Of a DNA stretch of 64,000 bases, positions 8,610-17,973 are shown piece after piece. The translations under genes and the position numbers were made by a program. Position 1 is the stretch's first letter. Every line of letters starts with the position of its first letter. Source of the stretch: CAWBOY01 sp963790585 (GTDB taxonomy: Bacteria > Planctomycetota > Planctomycetia > Gemmatales > Gemmataceae); the NCBI GenBank assembly GCA_963790585.1, contig CAWBOY010000002.1:1-64000 (forward strand), in the 5' to 3' direction. Under the pieces are notes generated by a model. It saw nothing but the letters and a program-made list of their open reading frames with translations. It did not search any database and was not told where the DNA came from.

Positions 8610-9496
8610 GAGACTGTCCCATAAGCAGCTGTCGATGCGTATAATGAGGTATGAGAACTCAAACATATCCCAGCGACATTACCGACGCGCAGTGGGCTCT
8701 GATCGAACCCCACCTGCCCGTTTATCCCGGCGGACGGCCACGCATTACCAACCTGCGTGATGTCGTCGATGCCATCTTTTACCTGTTACGCACCGGTTGC
8801 CAATGGCGTTACCTGCCCAAGGATTTTCCACCAAAAAGCACAGTCTGGCGTTACTTCGACTCTTGGCGACACAACGGCACTCTCGACAGAATTCACGATC
8901 TTCTCCGCACCAAGGTACGCACGGCGGAGAAGCCTTACCATCCGCGTACCACAGCCAGCGTCGATAGCCAATCGGTCGACACCCGTTGTGGCGGCGAACA
9001 GCGTGGCCGCGACAATGCTAAAAATGTCAATGGCCGTAAACGCCATATCGTCGTGGATAGCATGGGGTTGCTGCTGGCGGTCTTGGTGACGGCTGCCGAC
9101 GTGGACGACGCCAAGGCGGCGAAACAGGTCTTTGAACGCTTGGAAAGCCAACCGATGAGTCGGGTGGAACGTATGTTTGCGGACAGCAAATACCACAACC
9201 ACGCCTTGTATCGTTGGGTGGAGGAAAAGGCACAGTGGGAACTGGTCATCGTGCGACGTCCTGAAGGAGCGGAGGGTTGGGTGACATTGCCAATCCGTTG
9301 GACGGTGGAGCGGACGTTTGCCTGGCTGAGTCAATGCCGCCGGTTGAGTAAGGACTATGAGCGTAGCGTGCTGTCGTCGGAGGCGTATCTCAAGTTGGCT
9401 ATGATTCACCTTATGCTCAATCGCTTGGATCCAAAAGCAATCGAGGCGGAATTCCATTATCGAATGGCGGCTTAATTGGACTTATGGGACAGTCTC
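8610..9496 (+). mobile_element. IS5-family insertion sequence with TTA target duplication
   Basis: An 887-bp element bounded by perfect 16-bp inverted repeats (GAGACTGTCCCATAAG at 8610-8625 and its complement at 9481-9496). It is flanked on both sides by TTA (8607-8609 and 9497-9499), consistent with the short TNA duplications of the IS427-like branch of IS5. It encodes a single intact transposase. The intact ends and gene suggest a recent insertion into the already degraded FGE gene. Confidence 0.92.
8651..9475 (+). CDS. IS5-family transposase
   Basis: A 274-residue DDE transposase. The N-terminal segment YPSDITDAQWALIEPHLP and the GCQWRYLPKDFPP motif are characteristic of the IS5/IS1031-type group. 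Catalytic-region motifs are TASVDSQSVDT (first D), MFADSKYHNH (second D) and PIRWTVERTFAWLSQCRRL (E). The length is normal and the frame is uninterrupted. Confidence 0.93.
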   Translation: MRTQTYPSDITDAQWALIEPHLPVYPGGRPRITNLRDVVDAIFYLLRTGCQWRYLPKDFPPKSTVWRYFDSWRHNGTLDRIHDLLRTKVRTAEKPYHPRTTASVDSQSVDTRCGGEQRGRDNAKNVNGRKRHIVVDSMGLLLAVLVTAADVDDAKAAKQVFERLESQPMSRVERMFADSKYHNHALYRWVEEKAQWELVIVRRPEGAEGWVTLPIRWTVERTFAWLSQCRRLSKDYERSVLSSEAYLKLAMIHLMLNRLDPKAIEAEFHYRMAA

Positions 9497-9499
9497 TTA

Positions 9500-9703
9500 G
9501 CGCGGAGAGAAGGAGAGCTTCGGGGACGCAATTCTTGTACAATAGCTACAGTAGGGCGTGGCTAACATTGGCAAACACGATCCGCTGTGTCGCTTATGGC
9601 GCAGCTGGGTGACCATAAACGGTGCCTCTAAACGCTTGGTGCCTCGGCGTAAACCGGTCTCTGCGAGGCCGATGGCTGAGCAACAAACTGGAGGGCGCAG
9701 CCG
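9500..9703. other. Intergenic, possible promoter region of the PAS kinase
   Basis: About 200 bases between the IS5-type element and the PAS kinase. The minus strand remains open from the FGE side, but the translated sequence does not resemble FGE. No confident promoter elements were identified. Confidence 0.35.
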
Positions 9704-12700
9704 ATGAATGTAGAGCCATTGGTCGAGGATATTCAGAACTACGCCCTAAACATCGTGGATACGGTACGCGAGTCCCTGCTAATACTCGATACCACGTTGC
9801 GCGTGCGTTCCGCCAACCGCGCTTTCTATCAGACTTTTCATGTCTCTGCCGAAGAAACGGAAAACCGTCTCATCTACGAACTCGGCAACGGCCAATGGGA
9901 TATTCCCGCTCTGCGGACGCTCCTCGAGGATGTGGTCCCAAAGAGTTCGGTCTTCAATGATTTCGAACTCGAGCACACCTTCCCGGTGATCGGCCGCCGC
10001 GTGATGCTGCTCAACGCACGCAAACTGCAGGCGGGCCACCACGGCGAGCTGCTGGTTTTGGCGATGGAGGACGTCACCGGCGCAAGCGAGCGGAAGAAGC
10101 GCTCCTCGAAGCTGGGGCGTTACAAAGCGCGATTTTCAATAGCGCCAATTTTTCGAGCATTGCCACCGACGAGAAAGGCGTTATTCAGATCTTCAATGTC
10201 GGTGCCGAGCGCATGCTCGGCTACAAGGCCGCCGAGGTGATGAACAAGATCACGCCGGCTGACATATCCGATCCGCAGGAAGTAATCACGCGTGCCAAGG
10301 CCTTGAGCGACGAACTCGCCACGACGATCACGCCAGGCTTTGAAGCCTTGGTGTTCAAGGCATCGCGCGGGATCGAGGATATTTACGAGCTGACCTACAT
10401 CCGTAAGGATGGCAGCCGTTTTCCGGCGATCGTATCGGTCACCGCGCTGCGCGATGCCCAGGGCAAAATCATCGGCTACCTGTTGATCGGCACGGATAAC
10501 ACCGCACGCAAGGAGGCGGAAGAAGCTCTCCTTCGCGCTGGGGCCTTGCAGAACGCGATTTTCAATAGCGCTAATTTCTCGAGTATCGCCACGGATGCCA
10601 AAGGCGTCATTCAGATCTTCAATGTCGGTGCCGAGCGGATGCTGGGTTATACCGCGGCCGAAGTGATGAACAAGATCACGCCGGCCGACATTTCGGATCC
10701 GCAGGAAGTAATTGCCCGCGCCGAAGCGCTGAGCGTCGAACTCAGCACGCCGATTGCGCCAGGGTTTGAAGCCCTCGTGTTCAAGGCCTCGCGCGGGATC
10801 GAAGACATCTATGAACTAACCTACTTCCGCAAGGATGGTAGCCGGTTTCCAGCCGTCGTGTCTGTCACTGCGCTGCGCGATGCCGACGACACGATCATTG
10901 GCTACCTGCTGATCGGTACTGACAACACGGCACGTAAGCAAGCGGAAGAGGCCCTACTCAGGGCCGGTGCCTTGCAGAGTGCTATTTTTAATAGCGCTAA
11001 CTTCTCTAGTATCGCAACTGACGCAAAAGGAGTTATTCAGATCTTCAATGTCGGCGCCGAGCGCATGCTGGGCTACATGGCCGCCGAAGTGACGAACAAG
11101 ATCACACCCGCCGACATTTCCGATCCGCAGGAAGTTATCGCGCGAGCTATTACGCTCAGTGTGGAACTGGGTACACCGATCACGCCAGGCTTTGAAGCGC
11201 TGGTGTTCAAAGCGTCGCGCGGGATCGAGGACATTTACGAGTTGACCTACATCCGCAAGGATGGCAGCAGGTTTCCAGCGGTCGTGTCCGTCACGGCCCT
11301 GCGCGATGCACAAAATGCGATCATCGGCTATTTGTTGATTGGAACGGACAACACCGCGCGCAAGCAAGTGGAAGCCGAGCGCATGCTTCTTGATCAGCGG
11401 GTGCGCGATCAACAATTTTATACGCGCTCACTTATTGAATCGAACATCGATGCGCTCATAACGACCGATCCAAGGGGAATCATAACTGACGTAAACAAAC
11501 AGATGGAGGCTCTCACGGGATGTACGCGGGATGAACTAATCGGCGCTCCATTCAAAAGCTACTTCACGAATCCGGAGCGTGCCGAGGCCGGCATCAAGCG
11601 CGTCCTGGGAGAGAGCAAACTCACGGACTACGAACTCACCGCGCGAGCCAGGGATGGTACCGAAACGGTTGTATCCTACAACGCGACGACGTTTCACGAC
11701 CGCGATCGGAAGCTTCAGGGCGTGTTCGCCGCCGCCCGCGATGTCACGGACGCAAGCGCTACGAGCAATCGTTGCAACAGGCCAACCGGGCCAAGAGCGT
11801 CTTCCTGGCCAATATGTCGCATGAAATCCGCACACCGATGAATGCGATCCTGGGATTTTCGCAACTAATGCTCCGCGACCAGGACCTGACACCGCGCCAA
11901 TGCCAATACTTGGAAACGATCAATCGTAGCGGCGAGCATCTTCTCGCACTGATCAATGATATTTTGGAGATGTCCAAGATCGAAGCGGGTCGCACTACTC
12001 TAAACCTTTCGACTTTTGATTTGCCGGTCCTTCTCAAAGACCTGGAGATGATGTTCCGCGTTCGCACAGATGAAAAGAAGCTAGCGTTCTCCGTGGAGAT
12101 GATCGGCGACGTGCCTCAGTATATTGTGGCCGATGTCAACAAATTGCGTCAGGTTTTTATCAACGTACTCGGCAATGCCGTCAAGTTTACGGAGCAGGGA
12201 GGCATTGTTTTACGCGTGCGTGCTGACCGCGCCAGCTCGACGGGACCTGTCCTTCAGGTCGAAATCGAGGACACAGGTCCAGGTATTTCTCCAGACGACC
12301 AAAATAAGTTGTTCCGCCATTTTGAGCAGACGAAGACTGGTCAACAGACAGGTACGGGTACAGGACTCGGTTTGGCCATCAGTCAGGAATTTGTTCGATT
12401 GATGGGCGGAGCGATTACGGTCAATAGCCAGGTTGACAAAGGAAGCGTTTTCAAAATACATCTGCCCTTGAAGGAGGGAGATGCGCAAGCAGTTCAAGCC
12501 AAGGATAAACCACGGCAAGTTCTAAAACTCTTGCCCGGCCAGCCGACCTGTCGGGTGTTGATCGCCGACGACATCGAGGACAATCGGCAGTTGTTGGCAC
12601 AACTATTGGGTCCCGTCGGCTTCGCGATTCGCTTGGCGGTCAACGGAGCGGAGGCTGTCCAGGCGTTTGAGGACTGGCGGCCTCATCTCATCCTGATGGA

Positions 12701-13172
12701 TTTCCGCATGCCCGTGATGGATGGTCATGAAGCCATCCATCGAATCCGGGCGATGGATGGTGGCAACGTACCCAAAATAATCGCCGTGACCGCGAGTGCC
12801 ATGGATGAAAATCGGCAGGAGTTGATGAAAATCGGCGCGGACGATTTTCTTAGTAAGCCGTTCCGTGAAGCCGAACTCTTTTTGAAGATTCGCACGCATT
12901 TGGGAGTCGAGTACATTTACGCCGAGAAGCCCTCGGCGGTGGCTCAGACCGAGACCGCTGTGTTGACGACTGCATCGATGGCAGGCTGGCCGCAAGACTT
13001 AATCCGGTCGATGCGCGAGGCCGTCATCACCGCGGACCTGGACCAGCTTTTGGTGAAGATTCAGGAGGCTGAACACCATGATTTTCCCGTCGCTCAGGGG
13101 CTGCGTCGCCTGGCGGAAGGCTTTCATTATCAAGAATTTCTTGATCTATTAGGTACGGAGGTTGTTCCTTGA
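9704..13172 (+). CDS. Multi-PAS hybrid sensor histidine kinase, frame broken twice
   Basis: A cytosolic hybrid kinase with no transmembrane segment seen. An N-terminal PAS (9704-10085) is followed by three near-identical 142-residue PAS/PAC units (from 10129), a fifth PAS (TRSLIESNIDALITTDPRGI), a HisKA domain (FLANMSHEIRTPMNAILGFS), an HATPase domain (VFINVLGNAVKFT, EDTGPGIS, TGTGLGLAIS) and a receiver domain (LILMDFRMPVMDG). The chain is read in three frames. The first -1 break is at GGCGCAAG (10080-10083). The second is at GACGCAAGCGCTAC (11751-11762), where one base restores DRKRYEQSLQQANRAKS. Repaired, it is about 1155 residues. It overlaps the following regulator/phosphatase gene by 4 bases, so the two probably form one signalling module. 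Confidence 0.85.
10129..11406 (+). repeat. Three tandem 426-bp PAS-coding repeats
   Basis: Three consecutive units of exactly 426 bp (10129, 10555, 10981) encode nearly the same 142 residues: SANFSSIATD, VIQIFNVGAERMLGY, NKITPADISDPQEVI, FEALVFKASRGIEDIYELTY and IGYLLIGTDNTARK. The near identity at protein level and the strict period indicate recent duplication or ongoing homogenisation of the units. Confidence 0.9.
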
Positions 13173-14361
13173 CTCCTGAGAAATCGATAATAACAACCAG
13201 TCGCGTCGCGAATATCATGGTAGTCGATGATACGGCGGCAAACCTTCAGGTTCTGGCTGGTATGCTCAAGGACCGCGGCTACAAGGTCCGACCAGTTCCT
13301 AGTGGTAAGCTGGCACTCCTGGCCGCGCGACGCGATCCGCCCGATCTGATTCTGCTCGATATCAATATGCCGGAGATGAACGGCTACGAGGTATGTGAAC
13401 GTCTGAAGGCTGATGGTGCCCTCAAGGGAATTCCCGTCATCTTTATCAGCGCCCTCACCGAACAGATGGACAAAGTGAAGGCGTTTGCCATTGGTGGAGT
13501 GGACTACATCACGAAGCCATTTCAGATGGAAGAATTGCATGGCGCGTCGAAACACACCTCAAGATTCGCCGCCTCCAGGTTGAGTTGATGGAATACAGCC
13601 AGCACCTGGAGGTCGCACGCGCCCGCATCAAGTTCGATCTGGATATGGCTCGCGGCGTACAGCGCGGTTTCTTGCCGCTCGAGCTGCCGAAGGTTCCAGG
13701 CTATGAATTTTTTGCCCACTACGAGGCGGCTCAGGAAGTCGGCGGTGATTATTATGATTTCATTTCACTGCCACGAAATCGAGTCGCGGTCGTGCTGGGC
13801 GATGTCGCCGGCAAAGGCGTAGCGGCGGCCCTACTGATGGCGAAACTCAGCGCCGACGCCCGGTTCTGTATGCTGACAGAGCCAGATCCAGCGACCGCCG
13901 TTAAGAAGTTGAATTCCTTGATGAAACAATCGGTGATCGCCGACCGGTTTGTGACGCTGATAGTTGCGGTCCTTGATTCAGCTAATCACACCGTAACGCT
14001 GGTCAATGCCGGGCATCCGTCCCCACTTATCTATACCAGCGACACACGCACGGTAGGTGACGTTATAAGTAGCGACGTGGCCGGATTACCTTTGGGTATT
14101 CTTGACGACTTCACCTATGCCTCATGTCAAGTCTCCTTGCAGCCTGGTGACAGCATTCTGGCGTTCACTGATGGTGTTACGGAGGCCATGGACATTGAAG
14201 GCAACCAGCTCCAAATGGAAGGTGTGCATGCCGCGGTCCAGGGAGCGAGCTATTCGTCGCGAGAGTTAGGTGAGCAAGTGGTCAAGGTTGTCAAACAATT
14301 CGCTACCGGCCGTAGCCAGCACGACGACATCGCTTTAGTTGGCTTTGGGAGGTCCAAATAG
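13169..14361 (+). CDS. Response regulator with PP2C/SpoIIE-type phosphatase domain, frame broken
   Basis: A receiver domain (NIMVVDDTAANLQVL, LILLDINMPEMNGYEV, ITKPFQMEEL) is followed by a SpoIIE/RsbU-type serine phosphatase (AQEVGGDYYDF, VLGDVAGKGVAAAL, LVNAGHPSPL, LAFTDGVTEAMD, HDDIALVGFG). Such proteins commonly dephosphorylate anti-sigma-factor antagonists under control of the receiver. The TTG start at 13169 is preceded by GGAGG at 13157-13161 and overlaps the kinase stop. The two halves are in frames related by -1 and meet at ATGGCGCGTCG (GCGC at 13542-13545). One added base restores RVETHLKIRRLQVELMEYS, so this is annotated as a single protein of about 397 residues. Confidence 0.85.
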
Positions 14362-14612
14362 GGCCCCTGCAGATTGTCCAGCCCGCTGGAAAGGTGAAGT
14401 GCATCTGCGCGAACAGCCCGGTCGTCTCGCGCAACGGAAAACAGCAGTCGAAAATCCCCGCGACAGACCGGCGTCTACCATCACACGCTGACCTTTTCGT
14501 GCGCCTGCGAAGCTCGCCGGTCGTTGCCCTACTTTAGTAACCTTTCAGTGATTTCTTCTCAATACCTTTGATTTGTGCGAGCTAAAGCTTGTCTTGTTAG
14601 TTGAAAATGAAG
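14362..14612. other. Intergenic, nothing recognised
   Basis: About 250 bases between the phosphatase gene and the convergent tRNA. I see no clear open frame or terminator hairpin. Confidence 0.35.
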
Positions 14613-14683
14613 CTGGGGAACTAGGATTCGAACCTAGACGAACTGATCCAGAGTCAGTTGTGCTACCGTTACACTATTCCCCA
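14613..14683 (-). tRNA. tRNA-Gln (anticodon CTG)
   Basis: The minus strand folds as a cloverleaf. The acceptor arm TGGGGAA pairs with TTCCCCA and is followed by a G discriminator. The anticodon stem is ACTGA/TCAGT around a CTCTGGA loop with anticodon CTG, and the T arm is TAGGTTCGAATCCTA. The CCA end is not encoded. It lies downstream of the lpxC cluster on the same strand. Confidence 0.93.
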
Positions 14684-14775
14684 AAAGTTGAAAACCGGCA
14701 TAGACGATACAAGAGCGAATCAATTGCAAGTTTACTTCCGGCTCCTTGCCCTGACAAGTGCAGAGGTGGCGAGGT

Positions 14776-15866
14776 TCAAGCGGCTTCGGAACGTGCGGAA
14801 GTCGAATGGAACAGGGGGCCCGCGGCGGTTGGCAATTGCCAAGGGCCGACAGGGCCGCCGGCATCGCCGGACCAAGCATGGGTGCGCAGACTATCCAACA
14901 CCAAGCCGGCAAGCATGACGGCGTCGCGGCCGGCGCCGCCGTCAGCGCGGGGAACTGAACCCGTGCGTACGGAGCGTGTGAACTCCTGTAACTCGCGCGT
15001 CAACTGATCGCCGCCTTGGCAGTCGATTTCGAGCGTCTCGATATGTCGGCCAAATAAGTCCGTGCGGAAGGAGGCGACTTCTTCCGTGGAGAGGCGCACG
15101 GTGTTCGGGCCGCGCAGGTGGGCGGCAGGCTGCATGAGGGTCAAATGGCGCTTGCCGAAGTCGACTCCCGCATAACCTTCAGCGCCCCAGACCTGCATGC
15201 GCCGAACAGGAGTCGGATGGGCGCGACTCGCGGAAACGTGAGCCACACAGCCGTTGCTGAACGTAATGCGAGCGTGGGCGAGATCCTCTTCGCCGCCCAG
15301 AAGGGCAGCTCCGAGCGCTTCCACGGAGCGAACGCGCGAGCCGACCAACGTCAAAATCAAATCCAGATCATGAATCATGAGATCGAGAACGACGCCGACG
15401 TCGGTGGATCGGCCCGTGTAACCACCGAGACGTTCGGCCTGGATGAAGCGCGGCCGAATGGAACGCTTTTGAAGCTCTTCAAATGCCGGATTGAAGCGCT
15501 CAATATGTCCCACCTGAAGGACAATGTTATGGCGAGCGGCGAGAGCGGCCAATTCCTCGGCTTGAGCCGGTGTCGACGCCAAGGGCTTTTCGATCAAAAG
15601 CGGAATACCGCGTTGCAAAAACTCGACGCGCCACCGCATGGTGGTGCAGAGTCGGCACAGCCAACACGGCGGCATCGACGAGATTGAGAAGAGGCGCAGG
15701 ATCCGAGAAGGCGCGGCGTACCGCAGCGCTCCGCAACTTGAGCCGCTTGGGCGGTGCGCTGGTCGACGACGCCGACTAACTCGACGTCGGGCATTCCGGC
15801 CAGGATGCGGGCATGTTCTTTTCCGAGGTGTCCAACGCCGATCACACCAAGGCGTAATTTGGACAT
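14776..15866 (-). CDS. Gfo/Idh/MocA-family oxidoreductase, frame broken twice
   Basis: An NAD(P)-dependent sugar dehydrogenase-type protein. The start gives the Rossmann motif LGVIGVGHLGKEHARIL. The middle segment AFSDPAPLLNLVDAAVLAVP with HHHAVA and the C-terminal frame with LIEKPLAST, VGHIERFNPAF and DLMIHDLDL complete the fold. Three frames are used, each step +1, meeting at CCGCGCC (GCGC 15711-15714) and at GGCGCGTC (15628-15631). The position directly downstream of lpxC suggests a role in lipid A sugar chemistry. A GnnA-like UDP-GlcNAc 3-dehydrogenase is one possibility, but no aminotransferase partner is present in the window, so this is only inference. Confidence 0.82.
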
Positions 15867-15893
15867 AAGCCATCCTTAAAATACTGTTTAATG

Positions 15894-16782
15894 TCAGGCC
15901 GCGATGAGTTGGGGCGGGATGCCTGTCGCCGACAATTGGCGATGGAGGGCGGCTACAAGTTCGACGTTCAACGGATGGCCTGACCGATACGCCACAAGGT
16001 GGCCGTGGATGTCGACTCCGAGCAGCGACAGATCGCCGATGATGTCGAGGATTTTGTGGCTGCGCGGGCTCATTGGCGAAACGCAGGCTGTTATCAATCG
16101 GCCCGTTCGGCCCAAAGAGGAGCAAGTCGCGCGGCGAAGTATGCTTACCGAGGCCTTGTCGCAGGAGCTCCTCGGCTTCGGATTCCAGCAAGAAGGTCCT
16201 GCAATCGGCAATTTGATTGATAAAACTGCTTGGCGTAAGTTTAACTGTGTGGTTCTGGCGGGCGATCGGAGCTTTGGGCCCGTAGTCCAGGAAATAGCTT
16301 ATCGAAAGGCCCTTTTCGTCGCTAGGATGTAACGCAAGCGTGGCACCTCGGCTCGACACGAGGAGCGGTTCCTCTACGGTGAATATTGGCCGGCGCACCA
16401 TTTGACGAACAATGCCAGCGCCAAATAACGCATCGATAAAGGAACGGCACGAACCGTCGAGACCGGGCGGCTCGGGCGCATTCAATTCGACGAAGCAATT
16501 ATCAATTTTCAGCCCGGCCAACGCAGCCAATACATGTTCGACAAGTCCGACCTGAACCGGCAGATCGCCGAGGGTCGTCCTGCGTGTCGTTCCCGTCACA
16601 TGATCGACATGAGCGAGCACTTGAGAACGCGGTTCCAGATCGGTGCGAACAAAGAGGATGCCCGTGTTGGGCGGAGCCGGCCGAAACCGCAAACGAACCG
16701 CCGCCCCAGTGAGATAACCAACACCATCAACCGTAGCCGGTCGAGTGAGGGTTCGTTGATACCGATAGGTCAGCCTTTTCAC
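15894..16782 (-). CDS. lpxC: UDP-3-O-acyl-N-acetylglucosamine deacetylase LpxC, frame broken
   Basis: The zinc-dependent deacetylase that commits UDP-acyl-GlcNAc to lipid A synthesis. Visible motifs are GLVEHVLAALAGL (zinc-ligand His near residue 83), ELNAPEPPGLDGSCRSF and CRTFLLESEAEEL. In the second frame are HKILDIIGDLSLLGVDIHGH (zinc-ligand His and Asp) and YRSGHPLNVELVAALH (catalytic His). The frames differ by +1 at CCGCGCAGCC (GCGC 16062-16065). Removing one base gives the canonical ARHKILD. A longer apparent 668-codon frame that continues into the next gene is an artefact of this break. It is encoded just after the OmpH gene, as in many LPS clusters. Confidence 0.92.
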
Positions 16783-16795
16783 GATCTCACCCTCT

Positions 16796-16920
16796 TCAAG
16801 AGCCGACAGCGTCAGCGCCGGAGCGCATTACGCTCGTTCAGACTATCTCCGGTCGCTGACGCTCCCGGCTCTTGAAAACAGAATTCTCCGGTCGCTTACG
16901 CGTCCAGCTCTTGAAAACCT
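16796..16920. repeat. Imperfect inverted intergenic repeat, family A
   Basis: AAGAGCCGACAGCGTCAGCG near 16798 is mirrored by CGCTGACGCTCCCGGCTCTT near 16855-16875. A third, degenerate copy of the right arm follows (TCTCCGGTCGCTTACGCG ... GCTCTTGAAAAC). The loop (GAGCGCATTACGCTCGTTCA) closely resembles the loop of the long hairpin at 36171-36299, so the two belong to one dispersed repeat family. It lies between ompH and lpxC. Confidence 0.75.
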
Positions 16921-16934
16921 TCAGACACCGAGGC

Positions 16935-17627
16935 CTAAGGACGTTGCGTGCCGACGCCAGGAGCGGCCGCGGTTGGGTTCGAGGCCCGATACTGCGTGTT
17001 TAAGGCCGTGACGACATCGGTGGTGATGTCCATGCTCGGGTGGCAATACAACGGCATGAGCGGCTGGGTCTGCATGCGGCGCGTGACGGCTGCTGGGTTC
17101 AGATACTCCGGAGTGTTTACCGGCGAATCGTTAAAGCTCAGCACCATGTCGTAGCCGCGACCCATCGCGAATCGTTGCGCGGCGTCCTGAACTTCGCGGA
17201 AGAGAAGCACGGTCTCTTCGTCGACCTGCTTGCCCATCTTCATTTTGGCGTCGTTGTTGTTATCTTCGAGCTGGCGCGTCAGCTCGCGGATGCGCTTGTC
17301 GAGCAGTTCCAGTTGGGCCGTGTTTGTCGGGCCAACTTTGATCCCTTCTTGCTTGGCAATCTCGATTTGGCTGCGGATCTTGGCTTCGTTGTCCTGGAAA
17401 AGCTTGAATTGGGCCTTCATGGAATCTTGGAAAGCCTGGGCCTTTTGGTAATTCTTCAGAACTTGGACCACATTAATAAAAGCGATCCGAGTCGTGACCG
17501 GGGCGGCGGTGGGGGCCGTCGCGGGCCGCGCTCCGCCGGCGCCTGGCTGCTGTGCGACGAGCAAACCGGTGATGAGGCCGACTGCTCCGAGCGCCATCAT
17601 GCCGCCGAAGATGACTGGTTTCTTCAC
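16935..17627 (-). CDS. OmpH/Skp-family periplasmic chaperone
   Basis: A 230-residue exported protein. The N-terminus has a signal-peptide-like stretch (VIFGGMMALGAVGLITGLLV) followed by a Pro/Ala/Thr-rich linker, then the OmpH domain beginning RIAFINVVQVLKNYQKAQAF and a long charged coiled coil (ELLDKRIRELTRQLEDNNND). The family chaperones outer-membrane proteins through the periplasm. The C-terminal tail from about residue 175 is longer than in enterobacterial Skp. The neighbours lpxC and the Gfo/Idh gene on the same strand fit an envelope-biogenesis cluster. Confidence 0.85.
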   Translation of the reverse strand: MKKPVIFGGMMALGAVGLITGLLVAQQPGAGGARPATAPTAAPVTTRIAFINVVQVLKNYQKAQAFQDSMKAQFKLFQDNEAKIRSQIEIAKQEGIKVGPTNTAQLELLDKRIRELTRQLEDNNNDAKMKMGKQVDEETVLLFREVQDAAQRFAMGRGYDMVLSFNDSPVNTPEYLNPAAVTRRMQTQPLMPLYCHPSMDITTDVVTALNTQYRASNPTAAAPGVGTQRP

Positions 17628-17973
17628 TGTTCCGTTCTCCTCGTTCGAGTTGGCGAACAGCCTCGGTCTGACCTTAGCTGCTTCCCTGTATCCGTAATCT
17701 CAGAACTCGGTGTCTGCCCCTTCCGTGTGAGCGACGGGTGTACCCAACCTAGAAGACCGGGTCAAGGCGAACCGGCGCCGCCGCCCGCCGCCGGTTGTGT
17801 TGCCGCTTTCGTCAGTATCCTAGCGCCCTAGCAAAACCGCAACAGGCCACCGGGGCACTGGCGAGACACACGCCCGCGCTGAACCTGAGATTAGAAATCT
17901 GGCTCGATTCCGAGCGAAAAGCCCCTCTCCCCCGAGTACGGGGCCGAGGGGTTCATAAGGCCTTCTCTAACTT
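17628..17973. other. Intergenic, weak inverted repeat only
   Basis: About 345 bases between the OmpH start and the end of the BNR-repeat gene. It contains a G/C-rich imperfect inverted repeat near 17921-17955 (CCCCTCTCCCCCGAG ... GGGGCCGAGGGG) that could terminate the downstream-reading BNR gene. No open frame was accepted. Confidence 0.4.

Noticed and set aside
14776..16782. A single 668-codon minus-strand protein
   Set aside because: It joins the LpxC N-terminus to the Gfo/Idh C-terminus through about 140 residues with no similarity. The correct LpxC and Gfo/Idh segments are found in the other frames, so this is a product of two gene breaks.
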